This document shows positions 1-12,546 of a DNA stretch of 64,000 bases, one piece after another. The notes beneath the pieces are model-generated. The model ran no database searches. It was not told the origin of the DNA and was given only the letters and a program-made list of their open reading frames with translations. This DNA is from Thuidium tamariscinum (lineage: Eukaryota; Streptophyta; Bryopsida; Hypnales; Thuidiaceae): contig OX344755.2 in assembly GCA_947034885.2 (NCBI GenBank), positions 2,501-66,500 on the forward strand, given 5' to 3'. Made by a program: the position numbers and the translations under genes. Position 1 is the first letter of the stretch. The number at the start of each line of letters is the position of its first letter.

Positions 1-3000
1 CTAAAAATACCTAAACCCTAAAAAGATACCAACCCTATTTGCTACTTTTGAAACTCTTATAACTTTCAACCCTAAACTCTTTTGGGGAAACCAACACCAC
101 CATTGGATTCACAATACCCACAAATAGGGGGGTAGGTCTTCTCAAAACTTCAAAATACATTACCCTAAAGAAAGTCAACTCACCCTCTAAAAGTCCAAGT
201 TGCTATATCTCCCAATCCGTGATAGTGTAATGGTGGTTTTTTTCACCATTGGATAGGCCATACCCCTAAATGGGGGGGTAGCCAAAATCCTAGCTCAAAA
301 AAAACATGTCCAAAATTCGGGGATGCCCTTGTAACCCTAAACCCTAAACCCTAAACCCTAAACCCTAAACCCTAAACCCTTCCTCCATCATGCGGATTGG
401 GCCCTTCAGGGTAGAGTTCGAGATCGTACTGTTTCAGGGCTCCTGCTCAGGAGTACCACGGGTGGTCATTACCTCCGGAAGAGGGGCATCTACACTGATC
501 GTGTAGGCGCAGCTCGTCACTATCTAGGCTTGTATGGGGCAGAGTGGAGAGTACACATTCGATCTATTGCATAGATCGATACATACCACTCTCTATATTT
601 TTTTGATTACATATTCGGATATTTTTTTCTATTATATATATACATTTTTCTATACTTTTCTAGTTTCCAACAAGTCCTCTTAATTTGACACACCTAAAAA
701 AACATTCATAATTTATACTAAAAATACCTTATTCTAAATATACTCAAGGGCTCTCTAAAATGATAAAAAAACTCTTCAATTGGACATTGTATGAAGAACT
801 TATGGACGGATGAAGTTTCCAAATAACAACCTACCTTCATCCATCCATAACTCATGCATACAAGGTCCAATCACCAAGTGGGATACAAATTCTAAACACC
901 CACTCCTAAACTTACAACATTGCTTTAGGTCAAACTTTCGAAATCATCCATCTTCAAAAAGTCAACTTTGAGGTCAAATAGGCCATATCTCCCAAACTAA
1001 GCCCACTCTAATGGATTTTTTTTACTCCATTGTGTTCACAACCCTTGAAAATGGGGGGGTAGGTACCTTGAAACCCTAAAAATACCTAAACCCTAAAAAG
1101 ATACCAACCCTATTTGCTACTTTTGAAACTCTTATAACTTTCAACCCTAAACTCTTTTGGGGAAACCAACACCACCATTGGATTCACAATACCCACAAAT
1201 AGGGGGGTAGGTCTTCTCAAAACTTCAAAATACATTACCCTAAAGAAAGTCAACTCACCCTCTAAAAGTCCAAGTTGCTATATCTCCCAATCCGTGATAG
1301 TGTAATGGTGGTTTTTTTCACCATTGGATAGGCCATACCCCTAAATGGGGGGGTAGCCAAAATCCTAGCTCAAAAAAAACATGTCCAAAATTCGGGGATG
1401 CCCTTGTAACCCTAAACCCTAAAAACCCTAAACCCTAAACCCTAAACCCTAAACCCTAAACCCAAACCCTAAACCCAAACCCTAAACCCTAAACCCTAAA
1501 CCCTAAACCCTAAACCCTAAACCCTAAACCCTAAACCCTAAACCCTTCCTCCATCATGCGGATTGGGCCCTTCAGGGTAGAGTTCGAGATCGTACTGTTT
1601 CAGGGCTCCTGCTCAGGAGTACCACGGGTGGTCATTACCTCCGGAAGAGGGGCATCTACACTGATCGTGTAGGCGCAGCTCGTCACTATCTAGGCTTGTA
1701 TGGGGCAGAGTGGAGAGTACACATTCGATCTATTGCATAGATCGATACATACCACTCTCTATATTTTTTTGATTACATATTCGGATATTTTTTTCTATTA
1801 TATATATACATTTTTCTATACTTTTCTAGTTTCCAACAAGTCCTCTTAATTTGACACACCTAAAAAAACATTCATAATTTATACTAAAAATACCTTATTC
1901 TAAATATACTCAAGGGCTCTCTAAAATGATAAAAAAACTCTTCAATTGGACATTGTATGAAGAACTTATGGACGGATGAAGTTTCCAAATAACAACCTAC
2001 CTTCATCCATCCATAACTCATGCATACAAGGTCCAATCACCAAGTGGGATACAAATTCTAAACACCCACTCCTAAACTTACAACATTGCTTTAGGTCAAA
2101 CTTTCGAAATCATCCATCTTCAAAAAGTCAACTTTGAGGTCAAATAGGCCATATCTCCCAAACTAAGCCCACTCTAATGGATTTTTTTTACTCCATTGTG
2201 TTCACAACCCTTGAAAATGGGGGGGTAGGTACCTTGAAACCCTAAAAATACCTAAACCCTAAAAAGATACCAACCCTATTTGCTACTTTTGAAACTCTTA
2301 TAACTTTCAACCCTAAACTCTTTTGGGGAAACCAACACCACCATTGGATTCACAATACCCACAAATAGGGGGGTAGGTCTTCTCAAAACTTCAAAATACA
2401 TTACCCTAAAGAAAGTCAACTCACCCTCTAAAAGTCCAAGTTGCTATATCTCCCAATCCGTGATAGTGTAATGGTGGTTTTTTTCACCATTGGATAGGCC
2501 ATACCCCTAAATGGGGGGGTAGCCAAAATCCTAGCTCAAAAAAAACATGTCCAAAATTCGGGGATGCCCTTGTAACCCTAAACCCTAAACCCTAAACCCT
2601 AAACCCTAAACCCTAAACCCTTCCTCCATCATGCGGATTGGGCCCTTCAGGGTAGAGTTCGAGATCGTACTGTTTCAGGGCTCCTGCTCAGGAGTACCAC
2701 GGGTGGTCATTACCTCCGGAAGAGGGGCATCTACACTGATCGTGTAGGCGCAGCTCGTCACTATCTAGGCTTGTATGGGGCAGAGTGGAGAGTACACATT
2801 CGATCTATTGCATAGATCGATACATACCACTCTCTATATTTTTTTGATTACATATTCGGATATTTTTTTCTATTATATATATACATTTTTCTATACTTTT
2901 CTAGTTTCCAACAAGTCCTCTTAATTTGACACACCTAAAAAAACATTCATAATTTATACTAAAAATACCTTATTCTAAATATACTCAAGGGCTCTCTAAA

Positions 3001-6000
3001 ATGATAAAAAAACTCTTCAATCGGACCTTGTATGAAGAACTTATGGACGGATGAAGTTTCCAAATAACAACCTACCTTCATCCATCCATAACTCATGCAT
3101 ACAAGGTCCAATCACCAAGTGGGATACAAATTCTAAACACCCACTCCTAAACTTACAACATTGCTTTAGGTCAAACTTTCGAAATCATCCATCTTCAAAA
3201 AGTCAACTTTGAGGTCAAATAGGCCATATCTCCCAAACTAAGCCCACTCTAATGGATTTTTTTTACTCCATTGTGTTCACAACCCTTGAAAATGGGGGGG
3301 TAGGTACCTTGAAACCCTAAAAATACCTAAACCCTAAAAAGATACCAACCCTATTTGCTACTTTTGAAACTCTTATAACTTTCAACCCTAAACTCTTTTG
3401 GGGAAACCAACACCACCATTGGATTCACAATACCCACAAATAGGGGGGTAGGTCTTCTCAAAACTTCAAAATACATTACCCTAAAGAAAGTCAACTCACC
3501 CTCTAAAAGTCCAAGTTGCTATATCTCCCAATCCGTGATAGTGTAATGGTGGTTTTTTTCACCATTGGATAGGCCATACCCCTAAATGGGGGGGTAGCCA
3601 AAATCCTAGCTCAAAAAAAACATGTCCAAAATTCGGGGATGCCCTTGTAACCCTAAACCCTAAAAACCCTAAACCCTAAACCCTAAACCCTAAACCCTAA
3701 ACCCAAACCCTAAACCCTAAACCCTAAACCCTAAACCCTAAACCCTAAACCCTAAACCCTAAACCCTAAACCCTAAACCCTAAACCCTAAACCCTTCCTC
3801 CATCATGCGGATTGGGCCCTTCAGGGTAGAGTTCGAGATCGTACTGTTTCAGGGCTCCTGCTCAGGAGTACCACGGGTGGTCATTACCTCCGGAAGAGGG
3901 GCATCTACACTGATCGTGTAGGCGCAGCTCGTCACTATCTAGGCTTGTATGGGGCAGAGTGGAGAGTACACATTCGATCTATTGCATAGATCGATACATA
4001 CCACTCTCTATATTTTTTTGATTACATATTCGGATATTTTTTTCTATTATATATATACATTTTTCTATACTTTTCTAGTTTCCAACAAGTCCTCTTAATT
4101 TGACACACCTAAAAAAACATTCATAATTTATACTAAAAATACCTTATTCTAAATATACTCAAGGGCTCTCTAAAATGATAAAAAAACTCTTCAATTGGAC
4201 ATTGTATGAAGAACTTATGGACGGATGAAGTTTCCAAATAACAACCTACCTTCATCCATCCATAACTCATGCATACAAGGTCCAATCACCAAGTGGGATA
4301 CAAATTCTAAACACCCACTCCTAAACTTACAACATTGCTTTAGGTCAAACTTTCGAAATCATCCATCTTCAAAAAGTCAACTTTGAGGTCAAATAGGCCA
4401 TATCTCCCAAACTAAGCCCACTCTAATGGATTTTTTTTACTCCATTGTGTTCACAACCCTTGAAAATGGGGGGGTAGGTACCTTGAAACCCTAAAAATAC
4501 CTAAACCCTAAAAAGATACCAACCCTATTTGCTACTTTTGAAACTCTTATAACTTTCAACCCTAAACTCTTTTGGGGAAACCAACACCACCATTGGATTC
4601 ACAATACCCACAAATAGGGGGGTAGGTCTTCTCAAAACTTCAAAATACATTACCCTAAAGAAAGTCAACTCACCCTCTAAAAGTCCAAGTTGCTATATCT
4701 CCCAATCCGTGATAGTGTAATGGTGGTTTTTTTCACCATTGGATAGGCCATACCCCTAAATGGGGGGGTAGCCAAAATCCTAGCTCAAAAAAAACATGTC
4801 CAAAATTCGGGGATGCCCTTGTAACCCTAAACCCTAAACCCTAAACCCTAAACCCTAAACCCTAAACCCTTCCTCCATCATGCGGATTGGGCCCTTCAGG
4901 GTAGAGTTCGAGATCGTACTGTTTCAGGGCTCCTGCTCAGGAGTACCACGGGTGGTCATTACCTCCGGAAGAGGGGCATCTACACTGATCGTGTAGGCGC
5001 AGCTCGTCACTATCTAGGCTTGTATGGGGCAGAGTGGAGAGTACACATTCGATCTATTGCATAGATCGATACATACCACTCTCTATATTTTTTTGATTAC
5101 ATATTCGGATATTTTTTTCTATTATATATATACATTTTTCTATACTTTTCTAGTTTCCAACAAGTCCTCTTAATTTGACACACCTAAAAAAACATTCATA
5201 ATTTATACTAAAAATACCTTATTCTAAATATACTCAAGGGCTCTCTAAAATGATAAAAAAACTCTTCAATTGGACATTGTATGAAGAACTTATGGACGGA
5301 TGAAGTTTCCAAATAACAACCTACCTTCATCCATCCATAACTCATGCATACAAGGTCCAATCACCAAGTGGGATACAAATTCTAAACACCCACTCCTAAA
5401 CTTACAACATTGCTTTAGGTCAAACTTTCGAAATCATCCATCTTCAAAAAGTCAACTTTGAGGTCAAATAGGCCATATCTCCCAAACTAAGCCCACTCTA
5501 ATGGATTTTTTTTACTCCATTGTGTTCACAACCCTTGAAAATGGGGGGGTAGGTACCTTGAAACCCTAAAAATACCTAAACCCTAAAAAGATACCAACCC
5601 TATTTGCTACTTTTGAAACTCTTATAACTTTCAACCCTAAACTCTTTTGGGGAAACCAACACCACCATTGGATTCACAATACCCACAAATAGGGGGGTAG
5701 GTCTTCTCAAAACTTCAAAATACATTACCCTAAAGAAAGTCAACTCACCCTCTAAAAGTCCAAGTTGCTATATCTCCCAATCCGTGATAGTGTAATGGTG
5801 GTTTTTTTCACCATTGGATAGGCCATACCCCTAAATGGGGGGGTAGCCAAAATCCTAGCTCAAAAAAAACATGTCCAAAATTCGGGGATGCCCTTGTAAC
5901 CCTAAACCCTAAAAACCCTAAACCCTAAACCCTAAACCCTAAACCCTAAACCCAAACCCTAAACCCAAACCCTAAACCCTAAACCCTAAACCCTAAACCC

Positions 6001-8159
6001 TAAACCCTAAACCCTAAACCCTAAACCCTAAACCCTAAACCCTAAACCCTAAACCCTTCCTCCATCATGCGGATTGGGCCCTTCAGGGTAGAGTTCGAGA
6101 TCGTACTGTTTCAGGGCTCCTGCTCAGGAGTACCACGGGTGGTCATTACCTCCGGAAGAGGGGCATCTACACTGATCGTGTAGGCGCAGCTCGTCACTAT
6201 CTAGGCTTGTATGGGGCAGAGTGGAGAGTACACATTCGATCTATTGCATAGATCGATACATACCACTCTCTATATTTTTTTGATTACATATTCGGATATT
6301 TTTTTCTATTATATATATACATTTTTCTATACTTTTCTAGTTTCCAACAAGTCCTCTTAATTTGACACACCTAAAAAAACATTCATAATTTATACTAAAA
6401 ATACCTTATTCTAAATATACTCAAGGGCTCTCTAAAATGATAAAAAAACTCTTCAATTGGACATTGTATGAAGAACTTATGGACGGATGAAGTTTCCAAA
6501 TAACAACCTACCTTCATCCATCCATAACTCATGCATACAAGGTCCAATCACCAAGTGGGATACAAATTCTAAACACCCACTCCTAAACTTACAACATTGC
6601 TTTAGGTCAAACTTTCGAAATCATCCATCTTCAAAAAGTCAACTTTGAGGTCAAATAGGCCATATCTCCCAAACTAAGCCCACTCTAATGGATTTTTTTT
6701 ACTCCATTGTGTTCACAACCCTTGAAAATGGGGGGGTAGGTACCTTGAAACCCTAAAAATACCTAAACCCTAAAAAGATACCAACCCTATTTGCTACTTT
6801 TGAAACTCTTATAACTTTCAACCCTAAACTCTTTTGGGGAAACCAACACCACCATTGGATTCACAATACCCACAAATAGGGGGGTAGGTCTTCTCAAAAC
6901 TTCAAAATACATTACCCTAAAGAAAGTCAACTCACCCTCTAAAAGTCCAAGTTGCTATATCTCCCAATCCGTGATAGTGTAATGGTGGTTTTTTTCACCA
7001 TTGGATAGGCCATACCCCTAAATGGGGGGGTAGCCAAAATCCTAGCTCAAAAAAAACATGTCCAAAATTCGGGGATGCCCTTGTAACCCTAAACCCTAAA
7101 CCCTAAACCCTAAACCCTAAACCCTAAACCCTTCCTCCATCATGCGGATTGGGCCCTTCAGGGTAGAGTTCGAGATCGTACTGTTTCAGGGCTCCTGCTC
7201 AGGAGTACCACGGGTGGTCATTACCTCCGGAAGAGGGGCATCTACACTGATCGTGTAGGCGCAGCTCGTCACTATCTAGGCTTGTATGGGGCAGAGTGGA
7301 GAGTACACATTCGATCTATTGCATAGATCGATACATACCACTCTCTATATTTTTTTGATTACATATTCGGATATTTTTTTCTATTATATATATACATTTT
7401 TCTATACTTTTCTAGTTTCCAACAAGTCCTCTTAATTTGACACACCTAAAAAAACATTCATAATTTATACTAAAAATACCTTATTCTAAATATACTCAAG
7501 GGCTCTCTAAAATGATAAAAAAACTCTTCAATTGGACATTGTATGAAGAACTTATGGACGGATGAAGTTTCCAAATAACAACCTACCTTCATCCATCCAT
7601 AACTCATGCATACAAGGTCCAATCACCAAGTGGGATACAAATTCTAAACACCCACTCCTAAACTTACAACATTGCTTTAGGTCAAACTTTCGAAATCATC
7701 CATCTTCAAAAAGTCAACTTTGAGGTCAAATAGGCCATATCTCCCAAACTAAGCCCACTCTAATGGATTTTTTTTACTCCATTGTGTTCACAACCCTTGA
7801 AAATGGGGGGGTAGGTACCTTGAAACCCTAAAAATACCTAAACCCTAAAAAGATACCAACCCTATTTGCTACTTTTGAAACTCTTATAACTTTCAACCCT
7901 AAACTCTTTTGGGGAAACCAACACCACCATTGGATTCACAATACCCACAAATAGGGGGGTAGGTCTTCTCAAAACTTCAAAATACATTACCCTAAAGAAA
8001 GTCAACTCACCCTCTAAAAGTCCAAGTTGCTATATCTCCCAATCCGTGATAGTGTAATGGTGGTTTTTTTCACCATTGGATAGGCCATACCCCTAAATGG
8101 GGGGGTAGCCAAAATCCTAGCTCAAAAAAAACATGTCCAAAATTCGGGGATGCCCTTGT

Positions 8160-8332
8160 AACCCTAAACCCTAAAAACCCTAAACCCTAAACCCTAAACC
8201 CTAAACCCTAAACCCTAAACCCTAAACCCAAACCCTAAACCCAAACCCTAAACCCTAAACCCTAAACCCTAAACCCTAAACCCTAAACCCTAAACCCTAA
8301 ACCCTAAACCCTAAACCCTAAACCCTAAACCC
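8160..8332. repeat. Longest internal telomeric tract (CCCTAAA)n
   Basis: About 173 bp of plant-type telomere heptamers with two CCCAAA variant hexamers, inside the eighth satellite unit. It is the longest of the four long tracts in the array. Confidence 0.9.
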
Positions 8333-9360
8333 TTCCTCCATCATGCGGATTGGGCCCTTCAGGGTAGAGTTCGAGATCGTACTGTTTCAGGGCTCCTGCT
8401 CAGGAGTACCACGGGTGGTCATTACCTCCGGAAGAGGGGCATCTACACTGATCGTGTAGGCGCAGCTCGTCACTATCTAGGCTTGTATGGGGCAGAGTGG
8501 AGAGTACACATTCGATCTATTGCATAGATCGATACATACCACTCTCTATATTTTTTTGATTACATATTCGGATATTTTTTTCTATTATATATATACATTT
8601 TTCTATACTTTTCTAGTTTCCAACAAGTCCTCTTAATTTGACACACCTAAAAAAACATTCATAATTTATACTAAAAATACCTTATTCTAAATATACTCAA
8701 GGGCTCTCTAAAATGATAAAAAAACTCTTCAATTGGACATTGTATGAAGAACTTATGGACGGATGAAGTTTCCAAATAACAACCTACCTTCATCCATCCA
8801 TAACTCATGCATACAAGGTCCAATCACCAAGTGGGATACAAATTCTAAACACCCACTCCTAAACTTACAACATTGCTTTAGGTCAAACTTTCGAAATCAT
8901 CCATCTTCAAAAAGTCAACTTTGAGGTCAAATAGGCCATATCTCCCAAACTAAGCCCACTCTAATGGATTTTTTTTACTCCATTGTGTTCACAACCCTTG
9001 AAAATGGGGGGGTAGGTACCTTGAAACCCTAAAAATACCTAAACCCTAAAAAGATACCAACCCTATTTGCTACTTTTGAAACTCTTATAACTTTCAACCC
9101 TAAACTCTTTTGGGGAAACCAACACCACCATTGGATTCACAATACCCACAAATAGGGGGGTAGGTCTTCTCAAAACTTCAAAATACATTACCCTAAAGAA
9201 AGTCAACTCACCCTCTAAAAGTCCAAGTTGCTATATCTCCCAATCCGTGATAGTGTAATGGTGGTTTTTTTCACCATTGGATAGGCCATACCCCTAAATG
9301 GGGGGGTAGCCAAAATCCTAGCTCAAAAAAAACATGTCCAAAATTCGGGGATGCCCTTGT

Positions 9361-9430
9361 AACCCTAAACCCTAAACCCTAAACCCTAAACCCTAAACCC
9401 TTAAACCCTAAACCCTAAAACCCTAAACCC
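9361..9430. repeat. Terminal telomeric tract closing the satellite array
   Basis: This is the last CCCTAAA tract. Its spacing is irregular (a TTAAACCC junction and an AAAACCC junction), and it marks where the 1.1-kb satellite stops and a different 178-bp satellite begins. Confidence 0.85.
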
Positions 9431-9440
9431 TCTAATATAT

Positions 9441-10247
9441 TCAGCTAAAAAAGCCTTGCCCTGCCATTTTGTACAAATTGAAACAAGCGTGCAATGTCTC
9501 CAATTTCACGTGAAGGAAAGACCAAAAAAATATGTAGAAGTTGGAATGGGCCCACTCTATGAGAATCCATGAGGAATTTGTGATTTGCAACGGAATTGGT
9601 GTCCAATTCCGTGTGCACTTCAAAAAAAGGCCCAACCCTACCATTTTGTACAAATCTAAAGAAGTGTGCAATGTCTCCAATTTCACGTAATGGAAAGACC
9701 AAAAAAATGTGTAGAAGTTGGAATGGGCCCACTCTATGAGAATCCATGAGGAATTTGTGATTTGCAACGGGATTGGTGTCCAATTCTGTGTGCAATTCAA
9801 AAAAAAGGCCTAGCCCTACCATTTTGTACAAATTCAAAAAAGCGTGCAATCTCTCCAATTTCACGTGAAGGAAAGACCAAAAAAATATGTAGAAGTTGGA
9901 ATGGGCCCACTCTATGAGAATCCATGAGGAATTTGTGATTTGCAACGGGATTGGTGTCCAATTCTATATGCAATTCAAAAAAAAGGCCCGGCCCTACCAT
10001 TTTGTACAAATTCAAAAAAGCGTGCTATGTCTCCAATTTCACGTGATGGAAAGACCCAAAAAATATATAGAAGTTGGAATGGGCCCACTCTATGAGAATC
10101 CATGAGGAATTTGTGATTTGCAATGGGATTGGTGTCTAATTCCGTGTGCACTTAAAAAAAAAGGCCCAGCCCTACCATTTTGTACAAATTCAAAAAAGCG
10201 TGCTATGTCTCCAATTTCACATGAAAGAAAGAAAAAAAAAACATGCA
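9441..10247. repeat. 178-bp tandem satellite, about 4.5 copies
   Basis: The landmark CCATTTTGTACAAAT recurs at about 9464, 9641, 9819, 9997 and 10175, giving a period of 177-178 bp. Copies differ by scattered substitutions. The period is not a multiple of three and both strands are open by chance, so the reading frames across it look like artefacts. Copies contain an ATGGGCCCACTCTATGAGA block. The last copy is truncated near 10247. Confidence 0.9.
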
Positions 10248-12100
10248 CAAGTTTTCTTAGGTTTTAACTTTTAATTTTGTATATCCATTTCTATTTTATA
10301 GTTTGGTAGATGCGAATCCGGGTACGCAACTCTTGTATTATATACAGGGGTCATCGACATGAAAATGGCTTAGAGCATGGCTTTTGTTAAAATTATATGA
10401 AATTAAAAAGGCCAAAAATTTAGGTGAAGGCCAAATTAAAAGAAAATTATATGTAGAAAAAGTTCCATTAGATACATTATAGAAAGAAAATTCACAATAT
10501 ATATGAGGAATTAGAACACCTATGCATGGTTTTTAAAAGTCCATACAAAAAGTTTTCTCCAATTAAAATTAAGTTTTTATTAAAAAGCCCAAAAGTTGAG
10601 TAGCTCGGTCTATGATACATGTATTAACAAAACTCATATAATTTGGTTTTTAATGCTATTATTGCCTTCAAAAATATTTTTTTACCTATATTATTTTTAA
10701 TTTTGGATTCCTTGTTAAAAGGGTTAGAAGAATTTCCTACATTAAGACAAATTATATACTTTGATAATAGATTAAAATGCATTAAATGTGATGAATATAA
10801 TCAAGGCCTTATAATATGGGAGTTGCATACCTAGGGAAGCAAAATCTATCTTCTTCAAAGAAAAGTTATAAGTTTTTTGTGATGTAAATTTTTTTTCAAG
10901 ATGGCGCTTCCTGTATCTCTGTTCATGGATGAAAATGAAAGAGACCATTATTTACTTTATTTTTAATTCAATAACAAAGAAGAAGTTATGAGTTCGAGGT
11001 TATTATAGTTTTTTTACAAATACTTTGAAGACATCAAGTGCAATATTGTGTAATAATATTAACACATTTTTACTCATTTACTGAGTACAAAAAGTAAATT
11101 CGATGATGGTTGTAGGATAAAGTACGGGATGCTTGAGGGCACCACTGATTCTATGAATTGGTAAGTGTGTAGAAGTCTTTATAGGAAGAAAAATAGATTT
11201 TTTGTTTTTAGTTATAGTTTTACTAGTAACTACTTGAAAGAGGAAGTTGCATTTGATGTGCCATATGCAAATACGAAGATGGATTTTGAGAATGAAATAC
11301 ATACCTACATTTTTTCTATATGAACTTGTACAGTCTAGATTTCTATAGGATTTCAAATTACTAGAAGCGTATTAAATTGAACCACTCAATACTAGAGGAA
11401 GTAAATATTGTGAAAGAATTTAACATTCTACATTCTTAAGATCAATATCGCAATTCAATATTTTAAAACAGTAAGATGTGTATGCCTAGGATGGACAATG
11501 AAAGAAGTTACTTATAGAAGTTTGAATGTACTACTATTTTTCAACACCATAAATAAAATGATTATTTTGGTTGCAAAGAATTTATGTTAAATTTTTAGGG
11601 TTTAGGCACATCTTTGGTCAATTTCTGTATTCCAAACCTTGGAATTTAACCATCCTCGGAAAATATAAAGCTTGAAATCCAGAATTAGAAGCCTAAACCC
11701 TAAAATTGGAGCTTAAACCCTAACGGTGGAAGCGGAACCCTATAGCGGGAAGGCAGAGCCTGAACTCTAAAAAAAATGCACGTGTGACAGTAAGCGAGCA
11801 CTACTGTAATCCACTAATAGGCTTGGACAGTGCGTATTTATGGCTGACTTGGAAATTCTAAAATCCAGTGGGAAGAGGCCAAAAGTCAACCGATTCATTT
11901 TACATTGGACAATAGTGATAGGTCATAAAATAGTGAGCCGAAAAAGTGATGCCAGAAACTTGGGCTTTGGAAACAATGAATTGCAGTATTAGTTAACTTT
12001 ATACCAGTTTTTGGTGTACAAAAGTTGTCAAGAAGCATCGCCTAAATTTCTGTGGCACTTGCCTAGACACTTCTGGTCGAGGGCGCGTATTTGGTCACAT
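10248..12100. other. AT-rich intergenic DNA with inverted telomere-like motifs
   Basis: I see no convincing gene. Two short telomere-like stretches face each other, TTTTAGGGTTTAGGC at 11593-11607 and GCCTAAACCCTAAAAT at 11691-11706, with further degenerate CCCTAA motifs to 11740. They may be the ends of a small element or relics of telomeric DNA. Confidence 0.5.
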
Positions 12101-12119
12101 TTGAATATCGCCCTATACG

Positions 12120-12358
12120 CGCCAATTTTTCCCGCCTTCCCTATCTTGAAGCTCCGTTCTCTTCTCTTCTCACTCATTTTGTGTACCGCAAACAATTCAG
12201 TGTGTGCTCTTGTGTTGCTTACACGCATCGTTTCCTCCTCTCAGTCCAACATTCGCTTCTGCATCTTATTTGGACTTATTGGAGGTGTTCTACCAAGTAC
12301 GTTGTCGTCAATTGGTATTTCTGTGCATCATTTCAAACATCACCATTCTGCTTAGCAG
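12120..12358 (+). promoter_or_regulatory. Probable transcription start and 5'-UTR exon of the DUF7869-type gene
   Basis: A pyrimidine-rich, GC-richer stretch (TTCTCTTCTCTTCTCACTC near 12160) precedes a good donor, CAG|GTAATG, at 12358/12359. The matching acceptor would be TTGCAG ending at 13401, one base before the ATG at 13403. A 5'-UTR exon followed by an intron of about 1.04 kb is therefore the simplest model. The exon start is not resolved. Confidence 0.45.
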
Positions 12359-12546
12359 GTAATGTTCTGTATGAATCTCTTCTTTGACTCATTATTCTGT
12401 GCACATCATTGTTTTCAAAGAATATGTATTCATTCAGATGTTGTGTTTTGCTATTGTTTGTTACTTCGATGGAGCTGTTGATGGAGTTGTCGTCTCGGGG
12501 AGCATTCGAATTATTCGCCGAAAATTGCGGGATATGTCATATATCA

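Larger units (their letters stand above)
1..9430. repeat. Subtelomeric satellite array with embedded telomeric tracts
   Basis: Eight full units and one partial unit lie head to tail. Taking the first base as the phase, units begin at 1, 1076, 2242, 3317, 4491, 5566, 6753, 7828 and 9029, so lengths run 1075, 1166, 1075, 1174, 1075, 1187, 1075, 1201. Odd units carry a 47-bp CCCTAAA tract (333-379, 2574-2620, 4823-4869, 7085-7131). Even units carry a long one (1408-1545, 3649-3794, 5898-6056, 8160-8332) that includes 6-base CCCAAA variants. The true repeating unit is therefore a dimer of 2241-2276 bp. Outside the tracts the copies look almost identical; the only substitutions I noticed lie at 3018-3030. 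The C-rich strand is on top, as expected at a left chromosome end. Each unit has a GC-richer block after its tract, ending in an imperfect hairpin (541-594 in unit 1). Confidence 0.95.

Noticed and set aside
379-600. 5S rRNA or tRNA gene in the GC-rich block of the satellite
   Set aside because: The text does not match 5S rRNA, and the only B-box-like string (GTTCGAGAT) fails the final C and has no A-box partner.
9441-10105. Open frames of 69-166 codons on both strands with repeated peptides
   Set aside because: They follow the 178-bp satellite, the same peptide reappears in different frames, and no independent coding signal is seen.
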